Of a stretch of DNA of 64,000 nucleotides, positions 44,872 through 53,462 are shown one piece after another. Every line of letters begins with the position of its first letter. Position 1 is the stretch's first letter. Source of the stretch: Paraburkholderia phosphatilytica. Its GTDB lineage: Bacteria > Pseudomonadota > Gammaproteobacteria > Burkholderiales > Burkholderiaceae. The notes below the pieces were generated by a model that saw nothing but the letters and a program-made list of their open reading frames with translations, searched no databases and had not been told where the DNA came from. The stretch is taken from assembly GCF_003443895.1 (NCBI RefSeq), contig NZ_QQOA01000005.1:186001-250000 (forward strand), read 5' to 3'. Position numbers and translations under genes: made by a program.

Positions 44872-45328
44872 GGCGGCGGCGACAGTGGCGGGGCAGCGCG
44901 TGATGCGCGGGCAGCTGGCGCGCGTGGCAGCGGTAGCGCGATGGCTGGACAGGGGGCGCCGTGCATATCGCGAATTCCGGCGAGGCCCGGTACGCGCGAT
45001 TCATCGGCAGATTGTTCTTGAATCGAGTCTAGCAGTTCGCGCAAGGTATGAATGTACGGGTTATCACAGACGGCGCGCGTTTGCAGCGCGCCATCGCGGT
45101 GCGGGCCGTGCAGCGAAGCGTACCGGCTTGCGCCGCCCCCGTGCATGCGGCGGGCGCGTTGAACGTCAGTTCATTTGAACGCGCAACAATCACGCCATCG
45201 AACCACGTCCGCGGCCGTTGCCCGCTTGCCAATTCTTTCCCGCTTCGCGTTGGCTGTTCGGCCAGGCGTTGCGTTCGCGGCTTCGCAGGTATGCTGCGAA
45301 TTCGCGTTTCGATTCGAGGAGAAGCTGT
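44872..45328. other. 457-bp intergenic region
   Basis: Divergent spacer between the EAL gene and the monooxygenase-like gene. Several frames are open because of high GC, but none has domain features or a convincing ribosome-binding site. It presumably holds both promoters; no clear operator or RNA structure was found. Confidence 0.4.
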
Positions 45329-45631
45329 ATGTCGGAGGTCGCGTCGGAAGTTGCCGTGGTCGCCATCTCGGTGGCAAAGCCTGGACACGAGGAAGCATTG
45401 CGCGAGGCACTGGAAGGGATTGTCGAACCCACCCGTAACGAGGCGGGCGCATTGCAGTACGACCTGCATCGCGATCTGCGCGAGCCGCGCCGCTTCGTAT
45501 TCGTCGAACGCTGGGAAAGCGAGGAGGCGCTGGCGGTGCATGCGAAGTCGGCGCATATCGCGGCGTATCGGGAGCAGGTGGCCGACTGGATCGAGCACGG
45601 CGAGATTCGCGTGCTGACGAAGCTGAAGTAA
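45329..45631 (+). CDS. Antibiotic biosynthesis monooxygenase (ABM/YgiN-like) protein
   Basis: 100-residue dimeric ferredoxin-like-fold protein. Core motifs: VVAISVAKPGHEEALREALEGIVEPTRNEAGALQYDLHRDL and RFVFVERWESEEALAVHAKSAHIAAY (in segments), typical of ABM-domain quinol monooxygenases. ATG 45329 is preceded by GAGGAGAA. Probable role in quinone or electrophile detoxification; the substrate is not assignable. Confidence 0.87.
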   Translation: MSEVASEVAVVAISVAKPGHEEALREALEGIVEPTRNEAGALQYDLHRDLREPRRFVFVERWESEEALAVHAKSAHIAAYREQVADWIEHGEIRVLTKLK

Positions 45632-45669
45632 GGCGTGGCCTTTGCAGGCAGGTGCGGCTGGTGCGGCGT

Positions 45670-45927
45670 TCAGTGCGTTTCGTGCGGCACGTCGAGAATC
45701 AGGATGATGGTCCAGTCCGCGTCGCCTTCGTGGTGGTACTGCCGCTCCGCGACGATGAACGGTTGCTGCTTGCCGGCCGGCCCGAGGAACAGCACATCGC
45801 CTTCCATCGGCAGGCATTCGACGGGCGGCAGCGCGAGATAGGCGTCCTGGTTGCCACGCGGCATCAGTTTCTCGATCTTGCGTGATGCTGCTTCCGTCCA
45901 CTCGATGTCAAGCTGGATGTTGCTCAT
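45670..45927 (-). CDS. Small conserved-looking protein, function unknown
   Basis: 85 residues, mixed alpha/beta composition (NIQLDIEWTEAASRKIEKLMPRG; PFIVAERQYHHEGDADWTIILILDV), no signal or membrane segment. GGAGG lies about 6 bases before the start, and the codon pattern is that of a real gene. No family recognised; the C-terminal half resembles a small beta-sheet domain. Confidence 0.65.
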   Translation of the reverse strand: MSNIQLDIEWTEAASRKIEKLMPRGNQDAYLALPPVECLPMEGDVLFLGPAGKQQPFIVAERQYHHEGDADWTIILILDVPHETH

Positions 45928-46077
45928 GCTGTCCTCCGCACCCTGGGGCGCACGTTAGGGGTGATTCGATCGCGGTGCGCGACTTTAGCATACCGTCGTC
46001 GCTTCGTTCGAAGCATAGGCCGTACGTGCGTCGCGCGTCATGGAGCGATGAACGCGCGCGCAGCCGCGCCAAACGAA

Positions 46078-46113
46078 ACACCCTGCCGGCGCAATGCGCG
46101 GGCAGGGTGTTTT
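46078..46113 (-). terminator. Intrinsic terminator, possibly bidirectional
   Basis: ACACCCTGCC (46078-46087) pairs with GGCAGGGTGT (46101-46110), flanked by AAACGAA on the left and TTTTG on the right. It lies 45 bp beyond the stop of the His/Met-rich protein gene on the minus strand. Confidence 0.65.
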
Positions 46114-46158
46114 GTGACAAGCCGGGCGATGATGCGGCCGCGGCAGTAACGCCGCGGC

Positions 46159-46419
46159 TTACTGGCTCGCTGCGTCGGCCGGGGCCGCCTTCTTCATCAT
46201 CTTGTGGGCCTTGTGCTTCATCGGGTGATGCTCGTGATGCTGCATCGGCATGTTCTCCATCGACGACTGCTGCGACTGGAGAGCCTGGGCGCGCTGTTCG
46301 ACATCGGCCGCCTTGGCGGGATCGGTGCTCATCGTGACGCCGCCTTCGTCGGTTTGGGCATAGGCCGCGCCGGTCAGAGCCGTGAGCGAAACCAGAAGTG
46401 CCAGGGACGCTTTCTTCAT
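46159..46419 (-). CDS. His/Met-rich periplasmic protein, probable metal binding
   Basis: 86 residues. Signal peptide (MKKASLALLVSLTALTGAAYA) then a short mature chain whose C-terminal third is packed with His and Met (MENMPMQHHEHHPMKHKAHKM). Such segments bind Cu, Ni or Zn. Start 46419 opens the signal peptide. Direct GTAAC repeats about 130 bp upstream look like an OmpR-family response-regulator site, which would fit envelope or metal stress. The family is unknown. Confidence 0.72.
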   Translation of the reverse strand: MKKASLALLVSLTALTGAAYAQTDEGGVTMSTDPAKAADVEQRAQALQSQQSSMENMPMQHHEHHPMKHKAHKMMKKAAPADAASQ

Positions 46420-46782
46420 TGCTGCCTCCGTAGAGTGGTTAATGGACCCGAGGACCCGAGTCTTGCCGGTCCAACTGTGAAGACACTGCATTCTAGCCAG
46501 CAATATCTGCTCCAGTCGTTTGTTCGTAACAGCTTTCACATATGGTTACATTCTGTTACGTTCCGCGAATCGCGCGCCAGACGGGCATGGTCAGGCTTTT
46601 CGCTGCACGCTGAGGAAAATGCAAGGCGTGTTTTACCGTTTCCTGATGACATTTTCCGGTTATCGGCCGTGTTTTGAATCTTCTCGAATGCACACATTTT
46701 GAAAAACGGTGACGCCGGACGATGGTAGCGGTCCCGCACTGCGTTGAACAGGATTGCTACGGTTTTTGCGCGATGCATGACA
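46420..46782. other. 363-bp AT-richer intergenic region
   Basis: Upstream of the His/Met-rich protein gene and downstream of ydcF. It is visibly lower in GC than its surroundings and holds an inverted/direct repeat element (46525-46560). No frame looks coding. Confidence 0.45.
46525..46560. promoter_or_regulatory. CGTAACAG inverted repeat with GTAAC direct repeats
   Basis: CGTAACAG (46525-46532) and CTGTTACG (46553-46560) are perfect inverted repeats. On the minus strand the right arm also contains GTAAC-N5-GTAAC (46545-46559), 10-bp spacing typical of OmpR/CpxR-type response regulators. It lies about 110-140 bp upstream of the metal-binding-like gene (start 46419). Functional link inferred. 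Confidence 0.45.
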
Positions 46783-47547
46783 TCAGAACCACCCGAGCAT
46801 CCGGTACACGCGAAACTGCGCGAGTCCGACGAGCTCATGCAGTGAGATTTCGGCATCCTCCAGATTCGCGACGCGCGGCAGGATGCCCGGCTCGGCATGA
46901 CGGTAATTGGAGACGACGGGTTGGGGGTGGATGCCGAAGCGGTCGAAGTCGAGCAGCGCGCGCCGCATGTGGTACGCCGACGTGACGAGGATCACCTCGT
47001 CGTCATGGCGCGCGCCGAGAATCGCGGCGACGTTGTGACCGTTTTCATAGGTGGTGAGCGCACGGTTGTCGAGCACGATGTCGCTGCGTGGCACGCCGCG
47101 CCGCAGCAGCCAGGGCAGGTAGTTGTCGGCTTCGGTCGCTTCGTGATGCTGCGGATTGCCGCCCGTCACGATCACCGTGCACACGCCGCCCATCCTGCGG
47201 CATGACGCGTACAGGTCGGCGACGGTCGCAATGCGGACCAGCGGATCGGGCTTCGGAACGAGCCGGCCTTCGTCGTCGTAACGGGTACCGCCGCCGAGCA
47301 GCACGATCGCGGCATGCGTGCCGAACGCCGGGTCCACGACCGAGCGGGCGCCGTGCTGTGCCATGGCCAGCAAGGGGATCGTCAGCCACCCCGAGGCGAG
47401 CAGCCAGAACAGGATTGCGACGCCTAGCGCGATGGTGGTCCGCGCTTCACGCCACAGCAAGAAAGCTGCAAAAAAAAGCAGCAATAAAGTGAATAGAACC
47501 AATTTAAATGCGGTAACGTATGGAATTCGGGATAGTTCACATGACAC
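46783..47547 (-). CDS. YdcF/SanA-like DUF218 protein
   Basis: 254-residue inner-membrane protein. Two N-terminal membrane segments (residues about 14-32 and 36-58) are followed by a DUF218 Rossmann-like domain: AAIVLLGGGTRYD, VIVTGGNPQHHEATEAD, LDNRALTTYENGHNVA, VILVTSAYHMRRALLDFDRFG. The family includes ElyC and SanA, linked to envelope and peptidoglycan maintenance. Exact substrate unknown. Confidence 0.9.
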   Translation of the reverse strand: MSCELSRIPYVTAFKLVLFTLLLLFFAAFLLWREARTTIALGVAILFWLLASGWLTIPLLAMAQHGARSVVDPAFGTHAAIVLLGGGTRYDDEGRLVPKPDPLVRIATVADLYASCRRMGGVCTVIVTGGNPQHHEATEADNYLPWLLRRGVPRSDIVLDNRALTTYENGHNVAAILGARHDDEVILVTSAYHMRRALLDFDRFGIHPQPVVSNYRHAEPGILPRVANLEDAEISLHELVGLAQFRVYRMLGWF

Positions 47548-47761
47548 GTCACACCGTTAGCGGTGCTACCGTGGCGTGTGGACAGAACGCTACCACGGGC
47601 GTTCGTACGGGGGCCGGAAGATGAGCTGATGCGGGTCGAGCGTGCGGCAGCGAGTTTTTGCCGCATTCACCTGGGTCTGTCACGCAAGCCGTGCATGATG
47701 TGTGGCGCGAGCCTGTGTCGCGCGAGAATGTGTCACGGCTACACTTTAAGAAAGAAGTGAG

Positions 47762-48076
47762 ATGACCACGTATTCCAACGAAGCGGTATTTGAAGCACTG
47801 CGGCGGGCCCAATACCGCCAGGTGCCATGGGCGAAGCGTCCTGGCGTGTTCGAATATCTGCGGGCACTTGGCCTGATGGAGACGGTGCGACAGCGTACCG
47901 TTGCGCCGGCGCCGGGATTTCATGCCCCTGTCGATATTGCGGTGCTCACCGAACGCGGTCGCGCCGAGTTCACGCGGCTCGCTCGCGACGAGCGCTCCCT
48001 CGGCTGGGAAGCGCTGCGGATGAACGATTACGTTGCAGCGGAAACCGGCGCGGCAGCGCTCGAAGCCCGAACCTGA
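47762..48076 (+). CDS. Hypothetical 104-residue protein
   Basis: Cytoplasmic, no signal or membrane segment. The sequence has a winged-helix-like feel (NEAVFEALRRAQYRQVPW, VFEYLRALGLMETV, HAPVDIAVLTERGRAEFTRLA), but I cannot assign a family. AAGAAAGTGAG precedes ATG. It stands alone and diverges from ydcF. Confidence 0.6.
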   Translation: MTTYSNEAVFEALRRAQYRQVPWAKRPGVFEYLRALGLMETVRQRTVAPAPGFHAPVDIAVLTERGRAEFTRLARDERSLGWEALRMNDYVAAETGAAALEART

Positions 48077-48191
48077 TCCGCCGTCGCCCAGCGCCGTTCT
48101 CACACCTCTCGCGCAGTGAGGTGAGGGGCGATGCGCGAAAAATCCCGTAAGCATTTTCCGGACGCACTCGACGCGGACAAAACCGCGGGCG

Positions 48192-48221
48192 AAAAAAAGC
48201 CCGTATCGCAAGGATACGGGC
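48192..48221 (-). terminator. Intrinsic terminator
   Basis: GCCCGTATC (48199-48207) pairs perfectly with GATACGGGC (48213-48221) around a GCAAG loop; seven A residues on the left (48192-48198) become a U-run on the minus strand. It terminates the minus-strand gene ending at 48350. Confidence 0.8.
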
Positions 48222-48349
48222 GTACCGGATTACTGCTGCCACGCTGTGCTTATGGCAACGGTTGAGACTGACATCATCGCGCGTGGTTCCCGGGTCGATG
48301 GTTTACGCGGACGCCTGACATGGCCGGCTTCCCATCGAACCCGACGAAG

Positions 48350-48613
48350 CTAGTGCCCGCGCGGCGCGGGATCGTTGCGCGAAGGCTCAGACAGGCCTCT
48401 CGCATTGCTCGCGATATCTCCCCGCAGGTTGCCCCGCGGCGCCGGCGGCTGGAAAGGCTGCGCACGCGCTGCGTTCGCCCTTGCCGGCTGCGCAGCCGTG
48501 GGCACGGGTAGACGAGGGTGAGGATTGAGGTGAGGTTTGTTCTGCTGGGCGACTGCCATCAGTGCAATCGACGAAACCAGAATGCCGCCCAGGAGCATCG
48601 ACATCGGTTTCAT
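48350..48613 (-). CDS. Small exported Pro/Ala-rich protein
   Basis: 87 residues. Signal-like N-terminus (MKPMSMLLGGILVSSIALMAVAQQ) and a Pro/Asn/Arg-rich mature part (KPHLNPHPRLPVPTAAQPAR; RGNLRGDIASNARGLSEPSRNDP) without a known domain. A strong terminator lies about 130 bp downstream. Start 48613 (MKPMSM) is chosen as the start of the signal. Function unknown. Confidence 0.55.
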   Translation of the reverse strand: MKPMSMLLGGILVSSIALMAVAQQNKPHLNPHPRLPVPTAAQPARANAARAQPFQPPAPRGNLRGDIASNARGLSEPSRNDPAPRGH

Positions 48614-48907
48614 AGGGGCTCCCGTCAAGCCAGGCTGATCGGGCTTGTTCGCATAGTCGAACGTTACGCTGCACCGCGAAAGGGCGCTGTAAATAAAGGT
48701 ATCGAGATGTTTCGCAAGCGCTGACGAGCGTGAGCGCGCGTGAGGCATCGGGCACCCTGCGCAGTCGGTCCCGGCATACCGGGTTTGTGTGCGGCGCTGC
48801 AGCGAAGGTTGCGATGGGGACGACTCGACGGTCCGTGCGTGCTGCGGACCCGGGATGCGCATCGGGCGCCGCGAGGGCGCCCGATTGCGAGGGATGCTGA
48901 GGGACGG

Positions 48908-49309
48908 TCAGGCCATCTTGACCGGCGCGCGCCAGGACTCCGGATTGGTCCAGAACGCGCCGCGCAGGCGGTCACGGCTCGGCGGCGCGGGCGGCTTCGC
49001 CGCAGTGGCGCCGATGCGGCCGCGCAGCGAGATCTGGCGTCCGCTGGAACTCAGTCGCTTCACGATTTCGGCGAGCGTGCCGTCGGCCTGCCACTCGTCG
49101 AAGCGGCGGCGGCACGTCGGCGGCGACGGGTAGCGGCCGGGCAGCTTGGACCAGCCTTCGCCCGTCGACAGGACCCACAGCACCGCATTGACAACTGCGC
49201 GCGCTTCCACGCGAGGCCGGCCGCGTCGTTCGCTGCGCGCGGGTTCCGCGCAGAACAACGCTTCGACCAGCGCCCACTCGTTATCTCTCAAATCGTCGAA
49301 CAGCATCAT
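48908..49309 (-). CDS. Stand-alone DUF4096 (IS5-type N-terminal domain) protein
   Basis: 133 residues. The N-terminal ~90 residues match the DUF4096 helix-turn-helix that begins IS5/IS4-family transposases (LFDDLRDNEWALVEALF, RRGRPRVEARAVVNAVLWVLSTGEGWSKLPGRYPSPPTCRRRFDEWQ in segments). The DDE catalytic domain is absent; instead there is a basic ~40-residue tail and a proper stop codon. No terminal inverted repeats or target duplication were seen. It may be a truncated transposase or a domesticated DNA-binding protein. Confidence 0.75.
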   Translation of the reverse strand: MMLFDDLRDNEWALVEALFCAEPARSERRGRPRVEARAVVNAVLWVLSTGEGWSKLPGRYPSPPTCRRRFDEWQADGTLAEIVKRLSSSGRQISLRGRIGATAAKPPAPPSRDRLRGAFWTNPESWRAPVKMA

Positions 49310-49717
49310 GTTTCACCTCAGCGAAGCTAACTCCGGTGCGCTGCCCCGCGCCGCGCACTCTTCATGCATTCGGTTTCGCGAATGCCAGGCGGGTCGGGCG
49401 TGCCGTGGCGGACGGTATGCAGTGAATCCGCGCGGTGCCGACCCAGTGCACTCCGTAATGCAGGAAGTATGCCAATCTGACAACCAGCTTCCTGAGCCCC
49501 GTGCCAGCAGGCACACACGGGCGTCAACCAGGCCCGTATAAGAATCCAAATCCCCCCGTCAGCAAATCGGGACAATCACCAATCTTGTGCAGTGAGGCCC
49601 GCCTGGCGTGCTTTTTGGGCCAATCGACCGCACCGTGGCGAAACAATCGCAGCGTCCGGTGATAACCTGCTGGAGGTAGAAAAACCGATCAAATCCATCG
49701 ATTGATGAGAGAACGAG
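49310..49717. other. 408-bp intergenic region before LysR
   Basis: Between the DUF4096 gene (minus) and the LysR gene (plus). No frame is convincing. The last 50 bp are AT-richer and contain ATCAA (49688-49692) and TTGAT (49702-49706) as a loose palindrome, a weak candidate for the LysR autoregulatory site. Confidence 0.35.
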
Positions 49718-50620
49718 ATGAATGTGACGCTGCGCCAGTTGCGGGTGTTTATCGAGGTCGCGCGTCAGCAGAGCTTCAGCCGGGCGGGCGACGAAATAGG
49801 ACTCACGCAGTCTGCGGTGAGCCGCTGCGTGCGCGAACTGGAGGGGGAGATCGGCCTGAAGCTGATCGACCGGACGACCCGCGAAGTCCAGCTGACGGAC
49901 GTCGGCGCGAATCTTGTCGCGAGCGTGTCGCGCCTGCTCGGGGACCTCGACGACGCGCTGCGCGAGATTCGCGAGATCGGCGAGCAGCGGCGCGGGCGGG
50001 TGATCGTCGCGGCGAGCCCGACGGTCGCATGCCGGCTGATGCCGCAGGTCGTCGCGCAGTGCGGCGAGCGCTTTCCGTACGTGACGCTGGGCCTGCGCGA
50101 TGACGTGCAGAGCGACGTGATCCGCCAGGTGAAGTCCGGCGAAGCGGATTTCGGCGTGGTGATCGGCACGCAGCCGGGCGACGACCTGATCAGCGAGCCG
50201 CTGATGACGGACTCGTTCTGCGTGGTCGCGCGCAGCGACGATCCGCTTGCGCGGCAGAAGGAGGTCGCGTGGACGGACCTCGAAGGCCGCCAGCTTGTGA
50301 TGCTCGACTACGCGTCCGGCAGCCGGCCCATCATCGACGCGGCGATGCAGGCGCAACGGGTGAGCGCGACCGTCGCGCAGGAGCTCGGCCATCCGGCGAC
50401 CGTCTTCGGGCTCGTCGAGGCGCGCGTCGGCATCAGCGTGCTGCCGTGGCTCGCGCTGCCGCTGCCCGCGGGCGCGGCGCTCGTGGCGCGCCCGCTCGTG
50501 CCGCGCGCGGAGCGCAGCGTCGAGCTGGTGCGGCGGCGCGACCGGTCGCTGTCGCCGGCGGCCCAGGCGGTGTGGGAGCTCGTGCGGGAGCTGCCGGCGC
50601 GGGCGGAGGATCTGCGGTAG
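49718..50620 (+). CDS. LysR-family transcriptional regulator
   Basis: 300-residue LysR regulator. N-terminal helix-turn-helix MNVTLRQLRVFIEVARQQSFSRAGDEIGLTQSAVSRCVRELE (in segments, residues 1-43) followed by an effector domain of CbnR/BenM-like length (GRVIVAASPTVACRLMPQVV; VVIGTQPGDDLI). It precedes an aminotransferase gene on the same strand with a 108-bp gap and may control it. Effector unknown. Confidence 0.93.
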   Translation: MNVTLRQLRVFIEVARQQSFSRAGDEIGLTQSAVSRCVRELEGEIGLKLIDRTTREVQLTDVGANLVASVSRLLGDLDDALREIREIGEQRRGRVIVAASPTVACRLMPQVVAQCGERFPYVTLGLRDDVQSDVIRQVKSGEADFGVVIGTQPGDDLISEPLMTDSFCVVARSDDPLARQKEVAWTDLEGRQLVMLDYASGSRPIIDAAMQAQRVSATVAQELGHPATVFGLVEARVGISVLPWLALPLPAGAALVARPLVPRAERSVELVRRRDRSLSPAAQAVWELVRELPARAEDLR

Positions 50621-50728
50621 CGGGTGGCGGGCGATGCGCGTCGCGACGCGCTTGAAGCCGCTGGCAGGCTAAACTGTCGGCCACTTTCTTTGACCCTTTG
50701 GTGTTGGTTTTCAGTCGTGGATGCCTCG

Positions 50729-51928
50729 ATGAACGATCCGGTCCTGCTTCGTCCCTCCGTACCGAACGCGCGCGATGCCGTGCGCGCGCTACGGCCGTCC
50801 CTGATCCGCGAAGTCGCGAACGCCGGCTTCGGCGTGCCGGACGTGCTGCCGTTCTGGTTCGGCGAATCCGACCGGGTGACGCCGGCGTTCATCCGCGACG
50901 CCGCGGCGAAGGCGCTGGCCTCGGGCGAGACGTTCTATACCCACAACCTCGGCATCGCGCCGCTGCGCGAAGCGCTCGCGCGTTACGTGAGCGCGCTGCA
51001 CGGCGAGACGTCGGCCGCGCACGTCGCCGTCACGAGCGCGGGCGTCAACGCGCTGATGCTGGCGGCGCAACTCGTCGTCGGCGCGGGAGACCGCGTCGTG
51101 GCCGTCACGCCGTTGTGGCCGAATCTCGTCGAAATTCCGAAAATTCTCGGCGCGCAGGTGGAAACGGTCGCGCTGTCGTACGGCGCGCGCGGCTGGACGC
51201 TCGATCTCGACCGGCTGCTGGCCGCGTTGACGCCGGATACGCGTCTGTTGATGCTCAATTCGCCGAACAACCCGACCGGCTGGGTGATGAGCTGCGACGA
51301 GCAGCGCGCCGTGCTCGACCACTGTCGCCGTCACGGCATCTGGATCGTCGCGGACGAGGTGTACGAGCGTCTGTACTACGCGGATGGCTCGGGTTGCGCG
51401 CCGTCGTTCCTCGATCTGGCCGCGCGCGACGAACGCGTGATCTGCGTGAATTCGTTCTCGAAGGCCTGGCTGATGACCGGGTGGCGGCTCGGCTGGATCG
51501 TCGCGCCGCCCGCGTTGATGGACGATCTCGGCAAGTTGATCGAGTACAACACGTCGTGTTCGCCGTCGTTCGTGCAGCAGGCGGGGATCGTCGCGATCGA
51601 GGACGGCGCGCGTTTCACGCAGGAACTGGTGACCGACCTGCGGCGCTCGCGCGATCACCTTGTCGCAGCGCTGGCCGCAGTTCCCGGCGTCGACGTGAAG
51701 CCGCCGGCCGGCGCGATGTACCTGTTCTTCTCGCTACCGGGCGCGACGGACAGCCTCGCGCTGTGCAAGTCGCTCGTGCGTGACGCCGGTCTCGGGCTGG
51801 CGCCCGGCGCGGCGTTCGGCCCCGAAGGCGAGGGCTTCGTGCGCTGGTGCTACGCGTGCGATCCGGCCCGGCTCGACGCGGGCGTCGCGCGGCTTGTCCG
51901 GTTCCTGGAGGCGCGCAGCCGGGGGTGA
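50729..51928 (+). CDS. PLP-dependent aminotransferase, class I
   Basis: 399-residue fold-type I aminotransferase (aspartate aminotransferase superfamily). Motifs: NSPNNPTGWVMS (substrate and PLP contact), VADEVYERLYY, and the PLP lysine in CVNSFSKAWLMTGWRLGW (SFSKAW; Lys near residue 250). A distinct N-terminus (RPSLIREVANAGFGVPDVLPFWFGESD) fits the Ala/Asp transaminase-like group. ATG 50729 is chosen; a GTG at 50717 is possible. The amino acid specificity is unknown. Confidence 0.92.
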   Translation: MNDPVLLRPSVPNARDAVRALRPSLIREVANAGFGVPDVLPFWFGESDRVTPAFIRDAAAKALASGETFYTHNLGIAPLREALARYVSALHGETSAAHVAVTSAGVNALMLAAQLVVGAGDRVVAVTPLWPNLVEIPKILGAQVETVALSYGARGWTLDLDRLLAALTPDTRLLMLNSPNNPTGWVMSCDEQRAVLDHCRRHGIWIVADEVYERLYYADGSGCAPSFLDLAARDERVICVNSFSKAWLMTGWRLGWIVAPPALMDDLGKLIEYNTSCSPSFVQQAGIVAIEDGARFTQELVTDLRRSRDHLVAALAAVPGVDVKPPAGAMYLFFSLPGATDSLALCKSLVRDAGLGLAPGAAFGPEGEGFVRWCYACDPARLDAGVARLVRFLEARSRG

Positions 51929-52272
51929 CGGCGCCGGTGTCGTGGCCCCGTCTTTGGCCGGCTTTGCGGCGGTGATCTTTCGGCGCCGACTTTACGCACC
52001 GGATGTTTTTGCGTAAGATGGCGTTCAGTCAAGCGGTTCCCACGCGGAATGTCGCTGCTCCGTCCGGCTGGCAGGGCTCAGGTTCGTTACATCGGCTCAC
52101 GGTTCGATCCGATTGTCCGATATGCCTGTTTCGCCGCCCCCGGCGCGTGCTCCCATCAATATGACCGATCAGAATCGGGCGAGCGCGTCTTCAGTTCCAA
52201 ATCGTCTGTTTCGCGTCTGTTTCGTCCGTTCAATCCGGTTCTTTGACCACAACTTAGCTCTGACTCGGCTGC
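51929..52272. other. 344-bp intergenic region before scpB
   Basis: Spacer between the aminotransferase and the scpB/translation block. Open frames here are short and lack domain features. It presumably contains the scpB promoter; no hairpin or known motif was identified with confidence. Confidence 0.35.
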
Positions 52273-53400
52273 ATGAATACTCAAGAGGCGAAGATCGTCC
52301 TCGAGACTGCCTTGATCTGCGCGCAGGAGCCATTGAAGCTCGTCGACCTGCGCAAGCTCTTCGCCGACAGCGTGTCGGCTGACACGGTCCGAACGTTGCT
52401 GGAAAACCTGAGGCAGGAGTGGTCGGGCCGTGGCGTGGAGCTGGTCGGACTGGCGTCGGGCTGGCGTTTCCAGAGCAAGCCGGCAATGCGGACGTACCTC
52501 GACCGGCTGCATCCGGAAAAGCCGCCGAAGTATTCGCGCGCGGTGCTCGAAACGCTCGCGATCATCGCGTACCGGCAGCCGGTGACGCGCGGCGATATCG
52601 AAGAGATTCGCGGCGTAACGGTCAACACGCAGGTGGTGAAGCAGCTCGAGGATCGCGGCTGGATCGAGGTGATCGGTCATCGCGACGTGCCGGGACGCCC
52701 GGCGCTGTATGCGACGACGAAGCAGTTTCTCGACGATCTCGGTCTGAAGGCGCTCGATGAGTTGCCGCCGCTTGACGATCCGTCCGCGCAGCTGAATGCC
52801 GAGTTGCTCGGCCAGCATTCGATCGAGTTTGCGGAAGTCGAAGCGGTGCTGCAGGCGCAGGCCGAGGGTGAAGCGGCGCAGGCTGAAGGCGGCGCGGCGG
52901 GTCCGGAAGCGGGTGGCGAATCTGCGGAGTCCGTCGCAGGCCATGTCGATGCACCGGTTGCAGATGAGTCGACAGCGGTCGTGCGCGAGGCCGAGGCGCG
53001 TGAAGCAGTCGCAGCGCACGAAGAAGCAACGGACGAAGAAGCAACCGGCGAGGCCGCGGCGATCGAACCAGCGGAGCCCGGCGCGGCAGCGGAAGGCGCA
53101 GCGGAACAGCCGCAGCAGCCGGACCTGCACGTCGAGGCCGAAGCATCCGCCACGACCGGCGACACGAAAGAAGCAGTAGAACACGCAGCACCCGAAGAAC
53201 ATCCGGCGCACGCCGATCGGACCGCCCAGGTCGATCCGGCGTCGCCCGAAGCGACGGCCGGCGGGCTTCGTGGCACGAGCCATGCGCACGACGCCGAACC
53301 GGCGCGTGATGCCGCTCATCACGATAGCGAAGATGCCCGCGAAGCGGCGCAAGACGAAGGCGAACTGACCGACGACGAAGCCGCGTCGCGCAGTGCCTGA
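52273..53400 (+). CDS. scpB: Segregation and condensation protein B, with long acidic tail
   Basis: 375-residue ScpB, a kleisin-associated winged-helix protein that joins ScpA and SMC in chromosome condensation. The conserved part is residues 1-190: [24 protein letters not shown], then [63 protein letters not shown] (in segments). Residues about 195-375 are low-complexity Ala/Glu-rich and absent from most homologues (usual length about 200). scpA is not next to it. It heads the rluB-rimP-nusA-infB block on the same strand. Confidence 0.92.
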   Translation: MNTQEAKIVLETALICAQEPLKLVDLRKLFADSVSADTVRTLLENLRQEWSGRGVELVGLASGWRFQSKPAMRTYLDRLHPEKPPKYSRAVLETLAIIAYRQPVTRGDIEEIRGVTVNTQVVKQLEDRGWIEVIGHRDVPGRPALYATTKQFLDDLGLKALDELPPLDDPSAQLNAELLGQHSIEFAEVEAVLQAQAEGEAAQAEGGAAGPEAGGESAESVAGHVDAPVADESTAVVREAEAREAVAAHEEATDEEATGEAAAIEPAEPGAAAEGAAEQPQQPDLHVEAEASATTGDTKEAVEHAAPEEHPAHADRTAQVDPASPEATAGGLRGTSHAHDAEPARDAAHHDSEDAREAAQDEGELTDDEAASRSA

Positions 53401-53462
53401 CCGACATAGACGTAAAGACTTTTGGCCGCGCCCGCAATGGGCGCGCGCGACCTGACATCGAG

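Noticed and set aside
48908..49309. Complete insertion sequence
   Set aside because: Only the N-terminal transposase domain is present and no terminal inverted repeats or target-site duplication were seen.
52049..52246. Short frames upstream of scpB
   Set aside because: No start context or domain; ordinary noncoding leader sequence.
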